A stretch of DNA of 64,000 bases from Rahnella woolbedingensis (GCF_003602095.1 NZ_RAHH01000018.1:1-64000), one strand, 5' to 3'; positions 1-9,136 are shown, counted from the stretch's first letter. Made by a program: numbers and translations. The notes: generated by a model not told the origin, from the letters alone.

Positions 1-16
1 AACTTATTGTTTTCGT

Positions 17-92
17 TGGTGGGTCGTGGCGGGTTCGAACCGCCGACCAATTGATTAAGAGTCAACTGCTCTACCGACTGAGCTAACGACCC
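17..92 (-). tRNA. tRNA-Lys (anticodon CTT)
   Basis: On the minus strand the sequence folds into a full cloverleaf: 7-bp acceptor stem GGGTCGT/ACGACCC, D arm, anticodon stem GTTGA/TCAAT, loop CTCTTAA, and a 5-bp T stem GGCGG/CCGCC around TTCGAAC. The anticodon is CTT, so it reads AAG (Lys). The discriminator A and an encoded CCA end are present at 17-20. The CTT isoacceptor is less usual than TTT in this group. Confidence 0.96.
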
Positions 93-102
93 AACGGGAC
101 GA

Positions 103-131
103 ATTATTCTCCTCTACCCCGATGATGTCAA
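103..131 (-). promoter_or_regulatory. Sigma-70 promoter of tRNA-Lys
   Basis: On the minus strand a perfect -35 TTGACA (126-131) is followed after 17 bp by AATAAT (103-108), ten bases before the mature tRNA end. Confidence 0.75.
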
Positions 132-172
132 ACGCTTAACCCTACTTTTTTACTGCCTTTACGCTGAATATT

Positions 173-188
173 TGTGAAGCCCATCACA
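173..188. promoter_or_regulatory. CRP-type site upstream of cycA
   Basis: TGTGAAGCCCATCACA is a perfect TGTGA-N6-TCACA palindrome. A possible -10, TATATT, lies at about 200-206. The cycA start is ~270 bp downstream, so a long leader would be needed if this drives cycA. The rest of the 93-459 gap shows no convincing gene. Confidence 0.45.
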
Positions 189-459
189 GTGAAAAAAGGT
201 ATATTCTCAACTTTATGCCATGCCTGATTAATTAACACTCAATTATCCACTATGTAAAAAATACGATACATTTTTCACCACTGGCATTTTGTATGTCGGT
301 TATAACATCTCTGAAATTAACATTAGTATTACATTCACTCACTCCCGCTGTCGTTCCAGCGGAGATGATAAAAGAGCCTCAGAGCTCAAATATTGACGTA
401 AATGAATGCGATATGGCGGAGTTCATACGCAGAAAGCAAAAAACAGGAATCTATACAAC

Positions 460-1860
460 ATGCAAGAAGAGTCAAAAATCCTCGCCCGGCCGGAGGAAGA
501 GAGCGCGGAAGGTCTGCGGCGCAATCTCTCCAACCGCCATATCCAGCTTATTGCCATCGGTGGCGCTATCGGTACCGGCCTGTTTATGGGTTCGGGCAAA
601 ACTATCAGCCTCGCCGGTCCTTCCATCATTTTCGTCTACATGATCATCGGCTTTATGCTGTTTTTCGTCATGCGTGCAATGGGCGAACTGTTATTATCCA
701 ACCTCGAATACAAATCTTTCAGCGACTTTGCCGCCGATCTGCTGGGCCCCTGGGCAGGATATTTCACCGGCTGGACCTACTGGTTTTGCTGGGTGGTCAC
801 GGGTATCGCAGATGTCGTAGCGATTACCGCCTACGGCCAGTTCTGGTTCCCCGGCCTGTCGCAATGGGTCGCCTCCCTGCTCTGCGTTCTGGTGTTGCTC
901 AGCCTGAATCTCGCCACTGTGAAAATGTTTGGTGAGATGGAATTCTGGTTTGCGATGATTAAAATCGTTGCCATCGTCGGGCTGATTATCGCCGGACTGG
1001 TGATGGTACTGACGCACTTCCAGACGCCAACCGGCACCGTCGCTTCCTTCAGCAATCTGTGGAATGACGGCGGATTCTTCCCGAAAGGCGTCAGCGGGTT
1101 CTTTGCCGGTTTCCAGATAGCCGTGTTCGCGTTTGTCGGTATAGAACTGGTCGGCACTACTGCGGCTGAAACCAAAGATCCGCAAAAATCTCTGCCGCGC
1201 GCCATCAACGCCATCCCGCTGCGCATAATCATGTTCTACGTTTTCTCGCTGATCATGATTATGTCGGTGACGCCGTGGAGCCACGTGGTGGCGGATAAAA
1301 GCCCGTTCGTTGAGCTGTTCGTGCTGGCCGGTCTTCCGGCGGCGGCGAGCATTATCAATTTTGTGGTGCTGACCTCTGCGGCCTCTTCCGCCAACAGCGG
1401 CGTGTTCTCTACCAGCCGCATGTTGTTCGGTCTGGCACAGGAAGGCAACGCGCCGAAAGCGTTCGGCAAACTCTCTTCCCGTGCGGTGCCGTCAAACGGC
1501 CTGACCTTCTCCTGCATCTGCCTGCTTGGCGGTGTGGTGCTGATTTACCTGATCCCGAACGTGGTCACGGTCTTCACGCTGGTCACCACCGTCTCTGCGA
1601 TCTTATTTATGTTCGTCTGGACCATCATTCTCTGCTCATATCTGGTCTACCGTCGCAAACGCCCGCAACTGCACGAAGCATCTATCTACAAAATGCCGCT
1701 CGGCAAACTGATGTGCTGGGTGTGTATGGCGTTCTTCGCCTTCGTGCTGGTGCTGCTGACCTTACAGGATGACACCCGTCAGGCGCTGCTCGTCACGCCA
1801 CTGTGGTTTGTGGTACTGGGGATAGGTTACTGGTTGCGGACGAGAAGTCGTAAAGCCTGA
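460..1860 (+). CDS. cycA: D-serine/D-alanine/glycine:H+ symporter CycA
   Basis: A 466-residue inner-membrane amino-acid permease of the APC superfamily, close in length to E. coli CycA (470). The N-terminal run after SLRRNLSNRHIQ (here GLRRNLSNRHIQ) and the stretch GGAIGTGLFMGSGK are near-identical to CycA, as are the C-terminal blocks LHEASIYKMPLGK and DDTRQALLVTPLW. About twelve hydrophobic helices are visible. The family imports glycine, D-alanine, D-serine and the antibiotic D-cycloserine. The ATG at 460 is chosen because similarity to CycA begins just after it; the frame stays open upstream but the extension looks non-coding. It is monocistronic, with a terminator shared with the convergent gene. 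Confidence 0.95.
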   Translation: MQEESKILARPEEESAEGLRRNLSNRHIQLIAIGGAIGTGLFMGSGKTISLAGPSIIFVYMIIGFMLFFVMRAMGELLLSNLEYKSFSDFAADLLGPWAGYFTGWTYWFCWVVTGIADVVAITAYGQFWFPGLSQWVASLLCVLVLLSLNLATVKMFGEMEFWFAMIKIVAIVGLIIAGLVMVLTHFQTPTGTVASFSNLWNDGGFFPKGVSGFFAGFQIAVFAFVGIELVGTTAAETKDPQKSLPRAINAIPLRIIMFYVFSLIMIMSVTPWSHVVADKSPFVELFVLAGLPAAASIINFVVLTSAASSANSGVFSTSRMLFGLAQEGNAPKAFGKLSSRAVPSNGLTFSCICLLGGVVLIYLIPNVVTVFTLVTTVSAILFMFVWTIILCSYLVYRRKRPQLHEASIYKMPLGKLMCWVCMAFFAFVLVLLTLQDDTRQALLVTPLWFVVLGIGYWLRTRSRKA

Positions 1861-1865
1861 ACAGG

Positions 1866-1910
1866 CCATTGATATTAAAGCCATTGATACTTAAGTCGTT
1901 GATACTAAAA
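1866..1910. repeat. Three 15-bp imperfect tandem repeats
   Basis: CCATTGATATTAAAG, CCATTGATACTTAAG and TCGTTGATACTAAAA follow one another between the cycA stop and the terminator. No protein is encoded here. Confidence 0.7.
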
Positions 1911-1931
1911 AGGAGCCATCTGGCTCCTTTT
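1908..1931. terminator. Bidirectional terminator, cycA / ydjM-like gene
   Basis: Hairpin AAAAGGAGCCA / TGGCTCCTTTT with a very short loop. It has a T tract on one side and an A tract on the other, and lies between two convergent genes. Confidence 0.8.
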
Positions 1932-1944
1932 GCTTTATTACGGA

Positions 1945-2934
1945 TTACTCCACTTCCAGCGCCTGCCAGAACTGATCCAGCATTTTTCTGGCCGACGGAC
2001 GGGCGGATGCCACTTTCACCGGCAATTCAGGTGGCGCGCCGGCTTTCATCTCGCCGAGGTCAAACACAAAGGTGTAATCCGGTTCCTGTCCCATGCGTAA
2101 ATCGCTGACCAGAATGTGGCCGCCCTGCTCTTTAACGCTGAAGAAACCGTGACTGAACCAGGCGACGCGCGCCAGAAACGCATTATCTTTGTGCGCTTCA
2201 TAGAGTGCTTCACCACGCGGATAAAAGCGGAAGCGGATTGGCGAATCAGGATGCAGCAGCGAGGTAAATCCTTCGCCATAACTGTCTTTATTCATCACCA
2301 CCACCCGCCATACCAGCGTATTGAACGGAGTGGGTGTCACCAGAATCTGCGTGCTTTCAATGTTCTGCCGTTGCAGTTCCTCGTCCACGTGCTGAGTCAC
2401 CTGATGTTGCTCGAAGGCAGTACAGGCCAGATACAGACAACTCACGCCCAGCAGCACGTTATTCCACATGATCCCGCGCTGTTGCTCACGGTACAGCGCC
2501 AGCCCGACGCCGATAATCAGCGGCAAGGTATAGAGCGGATCAACGATGAAAACACTGCCGACCGCAAAAGGATAGTTTGTAAACGGCAGACCGAGCTGCG
2601 TGCCGTAAACGGTCATCAGATCCAGTAACGGATGGGTAATCAGTGCCAGCCAGACCGCGCCCCACCAGTGTTTGAAATGCTGCCCGCCGCTGAGCAATTT
2701 TGCCATCAGCCACGCCAGCAGCGGCGAAATCAGCGTCAGATAAAACAGCGCATGGCTTTCAGTGCGGTGCATCGTCATATTGCTGATGGCATCACCGTGA
2801 TCGTAAAACACATCCAGATCGGGCAACGTGCCGCAAATCGCACCCGCCAGCGCGGATTTCCACACCGGTGCACGTTTGCCCATCACCGCGATACCGACCG
2901 CCGCGCCCAATACGAACTGAGAAACCGAATCCAT
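1945..2934 (-). CDS. YdjM-like inner-membrane metal-dependent hydrolase
   Basis: A 329-residue protein of the YdjM/DUF457 membrane-bound hydrolase family. Features seen are the N-terminal DSVSQFVLGAAVG helix, the acidic PDLDVFYDHGD segment, the MHRTESHALFY motif with conserved His residues, and THPLLDLMTVYG, all typical metal-ligand regions of the family. About five transmembrane helices occupy the first 180 residues; the rest is soluble. The start is supported by a ribosome site AGAGGT. The gene begins 10 bases after the rutR stop and so is probably co-transcribed with rutR. The exact substrate is unknown; some relatives are LexA-controlled, but no LexA box was seen here. Confidence 0.8.
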   Translation of the reverse strand: MDSVSQFVLGAAVGIAVMGKRAPVWKSALAGAICGTLPDLDVFYDHGDAISNMTMHRTESHALFYLTLISPLLAWLMAKLLSGGQHFKHWWGAVWLALITHPLLDLMTVYGTQLGLPFTNYPFAVGSVFIVDPLYTLPLIIGVGLALYREQQRGIMWNNVLLGVSCLYLACTAFEQHQVTQHVDEELQRQNIESTQILVTPTPFNTLVWRVVVMNKDSYGEGFTSLLHPDSPIRFRFYPRGEALYEAHKDNAFLARVAWFSHGFFSVKEQGGHILVSDLRMGQEPDYTFVFDLGEMKAGAPPELPVKVASARPSARKMLDQFWQALEVE

Positions 2935-2944
2935 CCTGACCTCT

Positions 2945-3652
2945 TTAAACCCGAAGCTGAATGCCTTCGGTGATAATGTGCTGCACGTTTTTCACCGTCT
3001 GTTCAAAAAACTCAGGATCACTGAGCGTTTTGCCGGTGATGGCTTCGACCTGCACGCCAAAATCTGCATAATGCTGGGTGGTGGCCCACAGCATGAAAAT
3101 CAGCTGCATCGGATCCACCGGGGCTATCAGCCCATCTTTAATCCAGCCGCGAATGACATCTGATTTGTCTTCTACCAGCGTTTTCAAACTGCCGCCCAGT
3201 TCCTGTTTCAGCAGCGGCGCCCCCTGCACCATTTCCAAACAAAACAGCCGTGACGCCTGCGGATTATCGCGTGAGACACAAAGTTTCAGGCGGATATATT
3301 CCCGGATGGCTTCCAGCGGATGCTGATCCGACTGCAACGCTTTCAGCGGCGCCAGCCAGATATCCAGCAGCCCTTTCAGCACCGCGATATACAAATCTTC
3401 TTTCGAGGGGAAGTAATACAGCAGATTGGTTTTCGACACATCGGCACGCTCGGCCACCTGATCCAGGCTGGTGCCATGAATACCGTACAGCGAAAAAAAT
3501 TCCAGCGCCGCCGCCATGATATTGCCGCGTTTAGCCGCGACGGCCCGCGAGCGTCGCGTCGGGGCTTTCGCCAACGCCTGGCGGGATTTTCTCTCTCCGG
3601 CGTCGGGCTGCGGAGGTTCGACCAATGGCTTCACAACGTTTCCCTGAGACAA
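2945..3652 (-). CDS. rutR: Pyrimidine-responsive TetR regulator RutR
   Basis: A 235-residue TetR-family repressor, divergent from rutA. The HTH spans about residues 40-85, with the family string VSKTNLLYYFPSKE and the following DIWLAPLKA as in E. coli RutR (212 residues). RutR binds uracil or thymine and then releases operators of the rut genes and others. This copy carries ~20 extra residues (PPQPDAGERKSRQALAKAPT) between the start and the TRRSRAVAAK segment. The listed start is TTG, whose MSQGNV resembles the MTQGAV of E. coli; a GTG at 3634 has a better ribosome site (AGGGA) and is an alternative. Confidence 0.92.
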   Translation of the reverse strand: MSQGNVVKPLVEPPQPDAGERKSRQALAKAPTRRSRAVAAKRGNIMAAALEFFSLYGIHGTSLDQVAERADVSKTNLLYYFPSKEDLYIAVLKGLLDIWLAPLKALQSDQHPLEAIREYIRLKLCVSRDNPQASRLFCLEMVQGAPLLKQELGGSLKTLVEDKSDVIRGWIKDGLIAPVDPMQLIFMLWATTQHYADFGVQVEAITGKTLSDPEFFEQTVKNVQHIITEGIQLRV

Positions 3653-3773
3653 ACAGCAAGGCGGAAATCATAACAAATGGCGCTACAGGCGACTATCGCT
3701 ATGCATATGGATGATGAAAGTAACACCCAAGACAACACCACATAACCAGAAAGGGTTATTAATTTAACAAATT

Positions 3774-3780
3774 TGCACCA
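3774..3780. promoter_or_regulatory. NtrC-like half-site
   Basis: TGCACCA matches one half of the NtrC consensus TGCACCA-N3-TGGTGCA. The second half is poor. It lies ~130 bp upstream of the sigma-54 promoter, a usual enhancer distance. Confidence 0.4.
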
Positions 3781-3818
3781 TTTCCGTTCAATCCTGCCTG
3801 ATAAATGTGCAGTTATTT

Positions 3819-3843
3819 TTGACCAGATGGTCTGAAACAGACC
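3819..3843. promoter_or_regulatory. RutR operator
   Basis: TTGACCAGATGGTCTG fits the RutR palindrome TTGACCA-NN-TGGTCAA with one changed end base. An overlapping second palindrome, GGTCTG-AAA-CAGACC, follows (3829-3843). The site lies between rutR and rutA. Confidence 0.85.
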
Positions 3844-3906
3844 GTTTGCTCCATCAGTAATCCGACGTTATTTTTAACAGACTGATAATCATAGTGATTT
3901 AAAAAC

Positions 3907-3922
3907 TGGCATCCGCCTTGCA
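3907..3922 (+). promoter_or_regulatory. Sigma-54 promoter of the rut operon
   Basis: TGGCAT-CCGCC-TTGCA matches the -24/-12 consensus TGGCAC-N5-TTGCA at all but one position with exact GG/GC spacing. Transcription would start near 3933, ~37 bases before rutA. This agrees with nitrogen (NtrC) control of rut known in E. coli. Confidence 0.8.
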
Positions 3923-3969
3923 ATACCGAATCTGAATTCCTTCATTCGTGTTGCATCATGAGGTGAGCT

Positions 3970-5061
3970 ATGAAAATCGGTGTCTTTATTCCTATAGGCA
4001 ACAACGGCTGGTTAATTTCAGAAACTGCGCCACAGTACAAACCGACCTTCGAACTGAACAAAACTATTGTGCAGAAAGCGGAGCATTACCATTTCGATTT
4101 CGCACTTTCGATGATCAAACTGCGCGGCTTCGGTGGCAAAACCGAATTCTGGGAACACAATATGGAGTCGTTCACGCTGATGGCCGGTCTTGCCGCCGTG
4201 ACCTCGCGCATCCAGCTTTATGCCACCGCCGCCACGCTGGTGATGCCTCCGGCAATCGTTGCGCGCATGGCCGCCACTATCGACTCCATTTCCAATGGCC
4301 GTTTCGGCGTCAACGTTGTCACCGGCTGGCAGAAACCGGAATACGAGCAAATGGGTATGTGGCCGGGCGATGACTATTTCACCCGCCGCTACGATTACCT
4401 GACGGAATACGTCAGCGTGCTGCGCGATCTGTGGGGCACCGGTCACTGCACGCTCGACGGCGAATTCTTCAAAATGGATGACTGCCGCGTCAGTCCGCGT
4501 CCGCAAAGCGAAATGAAAGTGATCTGCGCCGGACAAAGCGATGCCGGTATGGCCTTCTCGGCGAAACACGCCGACTTCAACTTCTGTTTCGGTAAAGGTG
4601 TCAATACGCCAACCGCCTTTGCGCCGACCGCAGCCCGCATGAAAACGGCGGCAGAAGCGGAAAACCGCGACGTCTCCTCTTACGTGCTGTTCATGGTGAT
4701 TGCCGACGAAACCGACGCCGCCGCCCGCGCCAAATGGGATTTGTATAAATCCGGTGCCGACGCCGATGCGCTGGCCTGGCTCACTGACCAGAGCAGCAAA
4801 GACACCAAATCCGGCAGCGATACCAATGTCCGCCAGATGGCCGACCCGACGTCAGCCGTCAATATCAACATGGGCACCCTGGTCGGTTCTTATGCCAGCG
4901 TCGCCAGAATGCTCGATGAAATCGACACCGTTCCCGGCGCAGGCGGCGTACTGCTGACCTTCGACGATTTTGTGCAGGGCATCGAAAACTTTGGCCGTTA
5001 TATCCAGCCACTAATGAAAACCCGCCAGCATATCGGCACTGAGCAGAAAGAGGTCGCATGA
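3970..5061 (+). CDS. rutA: Pyrimidine monooxygenase RutA
   Basis: A 363-residue flavin-dependent monooxygenase of the luciferase-like fold. RutA opens the uracil or thymine ring between N3 and C4 using O2 and reduced FMN supplied by RutF, giving ureidoacrylate. Conserved family strings include [17 protein letters not shown] at the N terminus, [15 protein letters not shown], and [11 protein letters not shown]. The length equals that of other RutA proteins. The start has a strong ribosome site GAGGTGAG six bases upstream. It is the first gene of rutABCDFG and its stop overlaps the rutB start (ATGA). Confidence 0.97.
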   Translation: MKIGVFIPIGNNGWLISETAPQYKPTFELNKTIVQKAEHYHFDFALSMIKLRGFGGKTEFWEHNMESFTLMAGLAAVTSRIQLYATAATLVMPPAIVARMAATIDSISNGRFGVNVVTGWQKPEYEQMGMWPGDDYFTRRYDYLTEYVSVLRDLWGTGHCTLDGEFFKMDDCRVSPRPQSEMKVICAGQSDAGMAFSAKHADFNFCFGKGVNTPTAFAPTAARMKTAAEAENRDVSSYVLFMVIADETDAAARAKWDLYKSGADADALAWLTDQSSKDTKSGSDTNVRQMADPTSAVNINMGTLVGSYASVARMLDEIDTVPGAGGVLLTFDDFVQGIENFGRYIQPLMKTRQHIGTEQKEVA

Positions 5062-5810
5062 TGAACGTTGTTGAGAATCAAACTGTGGTCCGCCGCGAAC
5101 CCAAAAATACCGGAGAGGAAACGATCCTCACAGCACGTCCGGAAGCCATTGCTTTCACGCCACAGCAAACGGCGCTGATTGTGGTGGATATGCAAAACGC
5201 CTATGCCTCACAGGGCGGTTATCTGGATCTGGCCGGTTTTGACGTTTCGGCCACCGCGCCGGTGATTGCCAATATCAAAGTGGCGATTGCCGCCGCCCGC
5301 GCCGCAGGCATCAAAGTGATTTTCTTCCAGAATGGCTGGGACAATCAGTACGTCGAAGCCGGTGGTGCCGGTTCGCCTAACTTCCATAAATCCAACGCAC
5401 TGAAAACCATGCGCAAACGCCCGGAACTGATGGGCAAACTGCTGGCGAAAGGTGACTGGGATTATGACCTGGTAGATGAACTTCAGCCGCAGCCGGGCGA
5501 CATCGTATTGCCGAAACCACGCTACAGCGGATTCTTTAATACCCAGCTCGACAGCCTGCTGCGCAGCTACGGCATTCATCATCTGGTGTTCACCGGTATC
5601 GCCACTAACGTGTGCGTCGAATCCACGCTGCGCGACGGTTTCTTCCTGGAATATTTCGGCGTGGTGCTGGAAGACGCTACCCATCAGGCCGGGCCGGAAT
5701 TCGCGCAGAAAGCCGCGATTTATAACATCGAAACCTTCTTTGGCTGGGTCTCCAGCGTGCGTAATTTCTGTGACGCTGTGGGTTATAAAACTGAGCAAAA
5801 CGCCGCGTAA
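5058..5810 (+). CDS. rutB: Ureidoacrylate amidohydrolase RutB
   Basis: A 250-residue cysteine hydrolase of the isochorismatase-like family. RutB splits (peroxy)ureidoacrylate to aminoacrylate, CO2 and ammonia. The family triad is visible: D44 in VVDMQNAY, K153 in PKPRYSGF and C186 in NVCVEST. The N terminus is about 20 residues longer than E. coli RutB (230), ending before TARPEAIAF. It is translationally coupled to rutA by a 4-base overlap; two ATG codons stand in tandem at the start. Confidence 0.96.
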   Translation: MMNVVENQTVVRREPKNTGEETILTARPEAIAFTPQQTALIVVDMQNAYASQGGYLDLAGFDVSATAPVIANIKVAIAAARAAGIKVIFFQNGWDNQYVEAGGAGSPNFHKSNALKTMRKRPELMGKLLAKGDWDYDLVDELQPQPGDIVLPKPRYSGFFNTQLDSLLRSYGIHHLVFTGIATNVCVESTLRDGFFLEYFGVVLEDATHQAGPEFAQKAAIYNIETFFGWVSSVRNFCDAVGYKTEQNAA

Positions 5811-5836
5811 CGGCTTTCTGAAAAGGGAAATGAACT

Positions 5837-6223
5837 ATGCCTAAAAGTGCCATTATTCCGGCTGGCAGCGGCGTTCCGCTGGCACCTTTTGTTCCGGGTA
5901 CTCTCGCCGATGGCGTGGTGTACGTTTCCGGTACCCTGCCTTTTGATAAAGACAATAACGTGGTGCATGTCGGCGATGCCGCCGCGCAAACCCGTCATGT
6001 CCTGGAGATAATCAAAAGCGTTATCGAAACCGCGGGCGGCACGATGGATGACGTCACCATGAACTCGATTTTCATCACCGACTGGGCGAACTACGGCGCA
6101 GTGAATCAGGTTTACGCCGAATACTTTCCGGGCGAAAAACCGGCGAGGTTCTGCATTCAGTGCGGTCTGGTAAAACCGGATGCGCTGATCGAGATCGCCT
6201 CCATTGCCCATATCGGCAAGTAA
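5837..6223 (+). CDS. rutC: RidA-family aminoacrylate deaminase RutC
   Basis: A 128-residue YjgF/RidA-family protein of standard length. The family signature near the C terminus is present ([19 protein letters not shown]), with the substrate-binding Arg in ARFCIQ. RutC removes or deaminates aminoacrylate/peraminoacrylate in the Rut route. A ribosome site AAGGGAAA precedes the ATG, 26 bases after rutB. Confidence 0.95.
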   Translation: MPKSAIIPAGSGVPLAPFVPGTLADGVVYVSGTLPFDKDNNVVHVGDAAAQTRHVLEIIKSVIETAGGTMDDVTMNSIFITDWANYGAVNQVYAEYFPGEKPARFCIQCGLVKPDALIEIASIAHIGK

Positions 6224-6262
6224 GTCCTTTTATATCCTGTCTGAACGCCCTGAGGAAACAGC

Positions 6263-7063
6263 ATGTATTACAAGATATCCGGTAAGAAAAATGCTGATGC
6301 AGAAACCGTCGTGCTCTCATCCGGGCTCGGGGGTTCCGGCGGCTTCTGGCAGCCGCAACTGGCGATGCTCGCAGAACATTTTCGCGTAGTCGTTTACGAC
6401 CAGCACGGCACCGGCGACAGTCAGGGTACGGTGCCTGCCGGTTACCGGATGGAAGATATGGCCGATGAACTGGCGGGCATGCTTAACGAGCTGGATATCA
6501 GCCGCTGTCATCTGGTGGGTCACGCGCTCGGCGGCATTATCGGCCTGCATCTGGCGCTGCGTTATCCGGCGTTGTTGCAAAGTCTGGTGGTGATTAACGG
6601 CTGGACAAAGCTCGACAGCCAGACGCGACGCTGCTTTGAAGTACGGCAAAATCTGCTGCTCAACAGCGGCGTCGATGCCTACGTGCAGGCGCAGCCATTG
6701 TTTCTGTATCCGGCTGACTGGCTTTGCGAAAACGACGCCTTATTGCAGGAAGAGCGCCAGCATCAGGTGGCGCATTTTCAGGGAATGGAAAACCTGTTGC
6801 ACCGCTTGCAGGCACTGATGGATTCAGACCTGACCGGCAGCCTCGGGCAGGTCATTGAGCCGACGCTGGCATTCAGCTGTAAAGATGATTTGCTGGTGCC
6901 GTGGATGCAATCTGCCATTCTCGCCACCCGTCTGCCAAACGGCGAACACATACAAATGCTGTACGGCGGTCATGCGATGAGCGTGACCGACCCTGAAACC
7001 TTTAACCCGATTTTACTGGACTGGCTACTGCGGCATTCATCGCAAGCTTCTGCCACGTTGTAA
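6263..7063 (+). CDS. rutD: Alpha/beta-hydrolase RutD
   Basis: A 266-residue alpha/beta-hydrolase-fold protein. RutD speeds aminoacrylate hydrolysis to malonic semialdehyde and ammonia. The oxyanion region [14 protein letters not shown] and the nucleophile-elbow region VGHALGG are clear, but the usual Ser at the elbow is Ala (A88 in G-H-A-L-G), as known for RutD proteins, which lack a full triad. The C-terminal His region is [13 protein letters not shown] strong ribosome site GAGGAAA lies before the ATG. Confidence 0.95.
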   Translation: MYYKISGKKNADAETVVLSSGLGGSGGFWQPQLAMLAEHFRVVVYDQHGTGDSQGTVPAGYRMEDMADELAGMLNELDISRCHLVGHALGGIIGLHLALRYPALLQSLVVINGWTKLDSQTRRCFEVRQNLLLNSGVDAYVQAQPLFLYPADWLCENDALLQEERQHQVAHFQGMENLLHRLQALMDSDLTGSLGQVIEPTLAFSCKDDLLVPWMQSAILATRLPNGEHIQMLYGGHAMSVTDPETFNPILLDWLLRHSSQASATL

Positions 7064-7095
7064 TCAGTACGGACCAAGCCCCTGAGGACCAGACC

Positions 7096-7674
7096 ATGCA
7101 ATCAACCCTGAACGCCACATTGCCCGCCACCGTCGAAAAACACGCTGCCGTTGAGAAGCAGGCTGCCGTTGAAAAGCAGGCCATCGTTGAAAAACAAGAG
7201 TACCGCGATGCGATGGCACGCCTCGGTTCCGCCGTCAACATCATCACCACCGATGGCCCCGGCGGCCGCGCAGGTTTCACTGCCTCGGCGGTATGCAGCG
7301 TCACCGATACCCCGCCGACGCTGCTGGTGTGCCTGAACCGCTCGGCGTCGGTGCATGCGGCCTTTACGCACAATCAGGTGCTGTGCGTGAACACGCTGGC
7401 CGATTGTCATGAGTCACTGTCCAATTTATTCGGCGGAAAAACGCCGATGAAGCAACGCTTTGAAGCCGCTGAATGGGCACGCCTCGCTACCGGCTCGCCG
7501 ATCCTCACCGATGCGCTGGTGTCGTTTGACTGCAAAGTCACGCAGATCACCAGCGTCGGCACCCACGACATTTTGTTTTGTGAAGCCGTCGCGTTACGGC
7601 GCAACGACGACAGCCACGGACTGGTGTATTTCGACCGGCGCTATCACCCGCTGATGCGTCAGACAGCCTGTTAA
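7096..7674 (+). CDS. rutF: FMN reductase RutF (NADH)
   Basis: A 192-residue flavin reductase-like domain protein that supplies reduced FMN to RutA. The core starts at [32 protein letters not shown], a RutF/HpaC hallmark; C-terminal [11 protein letters not shown] is also typical. It follows rutD directly; no rutE lies between. The N terminus carries a four-unit VEKQAA-like repeat (residues ~13-36), probably flexible or helical and not needed for the fold. Confidence 0.94.
   Translation: MQSTLNATLPATVEKHAAVEKQAAVEKQAIVEKQEYRDAMARLGSAVNIITTDGPGGRAGFTASAVCSVTDTPPTLLVCLNRSASVHAAFTHNQVLCVNTLADCHESLSNLFGGKTPMKQRFEAAEWARLATGSPILTDALVSFDCKVTQITSVGTHDILFCEAVALRRNDDSHGLVYFDRRYHPLMRQTAC
7132..7203 (+). 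repeat. Four 18-bp tandem repeats inside rutF
   Basis: Units begin at 7132, 7150, 7168 and 7186 (for example GTTGAGAAGCAGGCTGCC) and encode VEK(H/Q)(A/E)x six-residue repeats. The in-frame unit length means copy number can change without a frameshift. Confidence 0.9.
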
Positions 7675-7699
7675 CTCAACCTGATTAGGGACTTACAGC

Positions 7700-9049
7700 A
7701 TGGCAAATACCTCCTGGTTTCCACAATGGCGTAAAAGAGAAGGCAATCTTGACGGCGCGGTGATCGCGCCGGATGAACGGCTGCCGTTAGGATCGACGGT
7801 GATCATGGGGCTGCAACATACGGTGGCAATGTTTGGTGCCACCGTTTTAATGCCATTGCTGATGGGTTTTGACGCCAACATGGCGATCCTGATGTCAGGC
7901 ATCGGCACCCTTCTGTTCTTCCTGGTGGTCGGCGGACGCGTGCCGAGTTATCTCGGGTCCAGCGCCGCGTTTGTCGGGCTGGTGATCGCGGTCACCGGCT
8001 ACAGCGGTCACGGGGCGAATCCGAATATCGGGGTGGCGCTGGGCGGGATTATTGCCTGCGGCGTGATTTATACGCTGATCGGTTTTGTGGTGATGGCAGT
8101 CGGTACGCGCTGGATTGAACGCCTGATGCCGCCAGTGGTGACCGGTGCAGTGGTGATGGCGATTGGTTTAAACCTCGCGCCGATTGCGATTAACAGCGTG
8201 TCGGCGTCTTCATTCGACAGCTGGATGGCGGTGATGACCGTGTTGTGTATCGGCTCAGTGGCGGTATTCACCCGCGGTCTGGTGCAGCGCCTGTTGCTTC
8301 TGCTCGGGCTGGTGGCGGCGTATCTGATTTATATGGTCATCACCAACGGCCTCGGGCTGGGTGCGCCGGTGGATTTCTCCGCCGTGGCGCAGGCGCCGTG
8401 GTTTGGCGTGCCGACCATTACCACACCGGTATTCAGTTCTCACGCCATGCTGATGATTGCGCCGGTGGCAGTGATCCTGGTGGCGGAAAACCTCGGCCAC
8501 ATTAAAGCGGTGGCAGGGATGACCGGCAAAAACCTCGATCCGTACATGGGCCGGGCATTTGTCGGTGACGGTCTGGCAACCCTGTTGTCAGCTTCTGCGG
8601 GCGGTACCGGCGTCACCACGTATGCCGAAAACATCGGCGTGATGGCCGTGACCAAAATCTACTCCACGCTGATTTTTGTCGCTGCGGCAATTGTTGCCAT
8701 CGTGTTGGGCTTCTCGCCCAAATTTGGTGCACTGATCCACACCATTCCGGGGCCGGTACTCGGCGGCGCGTCGATTGTGGTGTTCGGACTGATTGCCGTG
8801 GCGGGTGCCCGCATCTGGGTACAAAATCAGGTGGATCTGGGACTTAACGGAAATTTGATCATGGTGGCGGTCACACTGGTACTGGGCGCAGGCAACTTTA
8901 CCCTGAGTCTGGGCGGCTTCAGCATGGGCGGTATCGGCACGGCGACCTTTGGCGCGATTTTACTGAATGCGTTTCTGAGCCGCAGCAAACAGGCAAAAAC
9001 GCAGCCTGAAATAAAAACTGGCACAGAAGCTGCATTAAAAGATCACTGA
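7700..9049 (+). CDS. rutG: Uracil permease RutG
   Basis: A 449-residue nucleobase:cation symporter-2 family transporter. Family strings include QHTVAMFGATVLMPLLMGF, the AENLGHIKAVAGMTG segment with the substrate-binding Glu, and GGTGVTTYAENIGVMAVTK. Some 12-14 membrane helices are evident. It is the last gene of the rut operon, 25 bases after rutF, and imports the substrate that RutA opens. A strong terminator follows. Confidence 0.95.
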   Translation: MANTSWFPQWRKREGNLDGAVIAPDERLPLGSTVIMGLQHTVAMFGATVLMPLLMGFDANMAILMSGIGTLLFFLVVGGRVPSYLGSSAAFVGLVIAVTGYSGHGANPNIGVALGGIIACGVIYTLIGFVVMAVGTRWIERLMPPVVTGAVVMAIGLNLAPIAINSVSASSFDSWMAVMTVLCIGSVAVFTRGLVQRLLLLLGLVAAYLIYMVITNGLGLGAPVDFSAVAQAPWFGVPTITTPVFSSHAMLMIAPVAVILVAENLGHIKAVAGMTGKNLDPYMGRAFVGDGLATLLSASAGGTGVTTYAENIGVMAVTKIYSTLIFVAAAIVAIVLGFSPKFGALIHTIPGPVLGGASIVVFGLIAVAGARIWVQNQVDLGLNGNLIMVAVTLVLGAGNFTLSLGGFSMGGIGTATFGAILLNAFLSRSKQAKTQPEIKTGTEAALKDH

Positions 9050-9089
9050 CGACCTCAGTTTCTCCTTAGCTCATCATTTTTGATGATCG

Positions 9090-9136
9090 CCAGCGGTTAT
9101 CCGGTCCACCCGTCCGGATTAGCCGCTGGTTTTTTT
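9090..9136 (+). terminator. Terminator of the rut operon
   Basis: A long hairpin (left arm CCAGCGGTTATCCGG, right arm CCGGATTAGCCGCTGG with one bulge) is followed by seven or more T residues. Confidence 0.88.

Noticed and set aside
17-92. tRNA gene as attachment site of a genomic island
   Set aside because: No integrase, direct repeat of the tRNA end or phage gene is seen in the window.
293-643. Open frame upstream of and overlapping cycA
   Set aside because: It overlaps cycA in another frame, has a composition unlike the neighbours and resembles no family.
2116-2973. Two long open frames antisense to the YdjM-like gene
   Set aside because: They are shadows of a GC-rich coding gene, without a ribosome site or recognisable domain.
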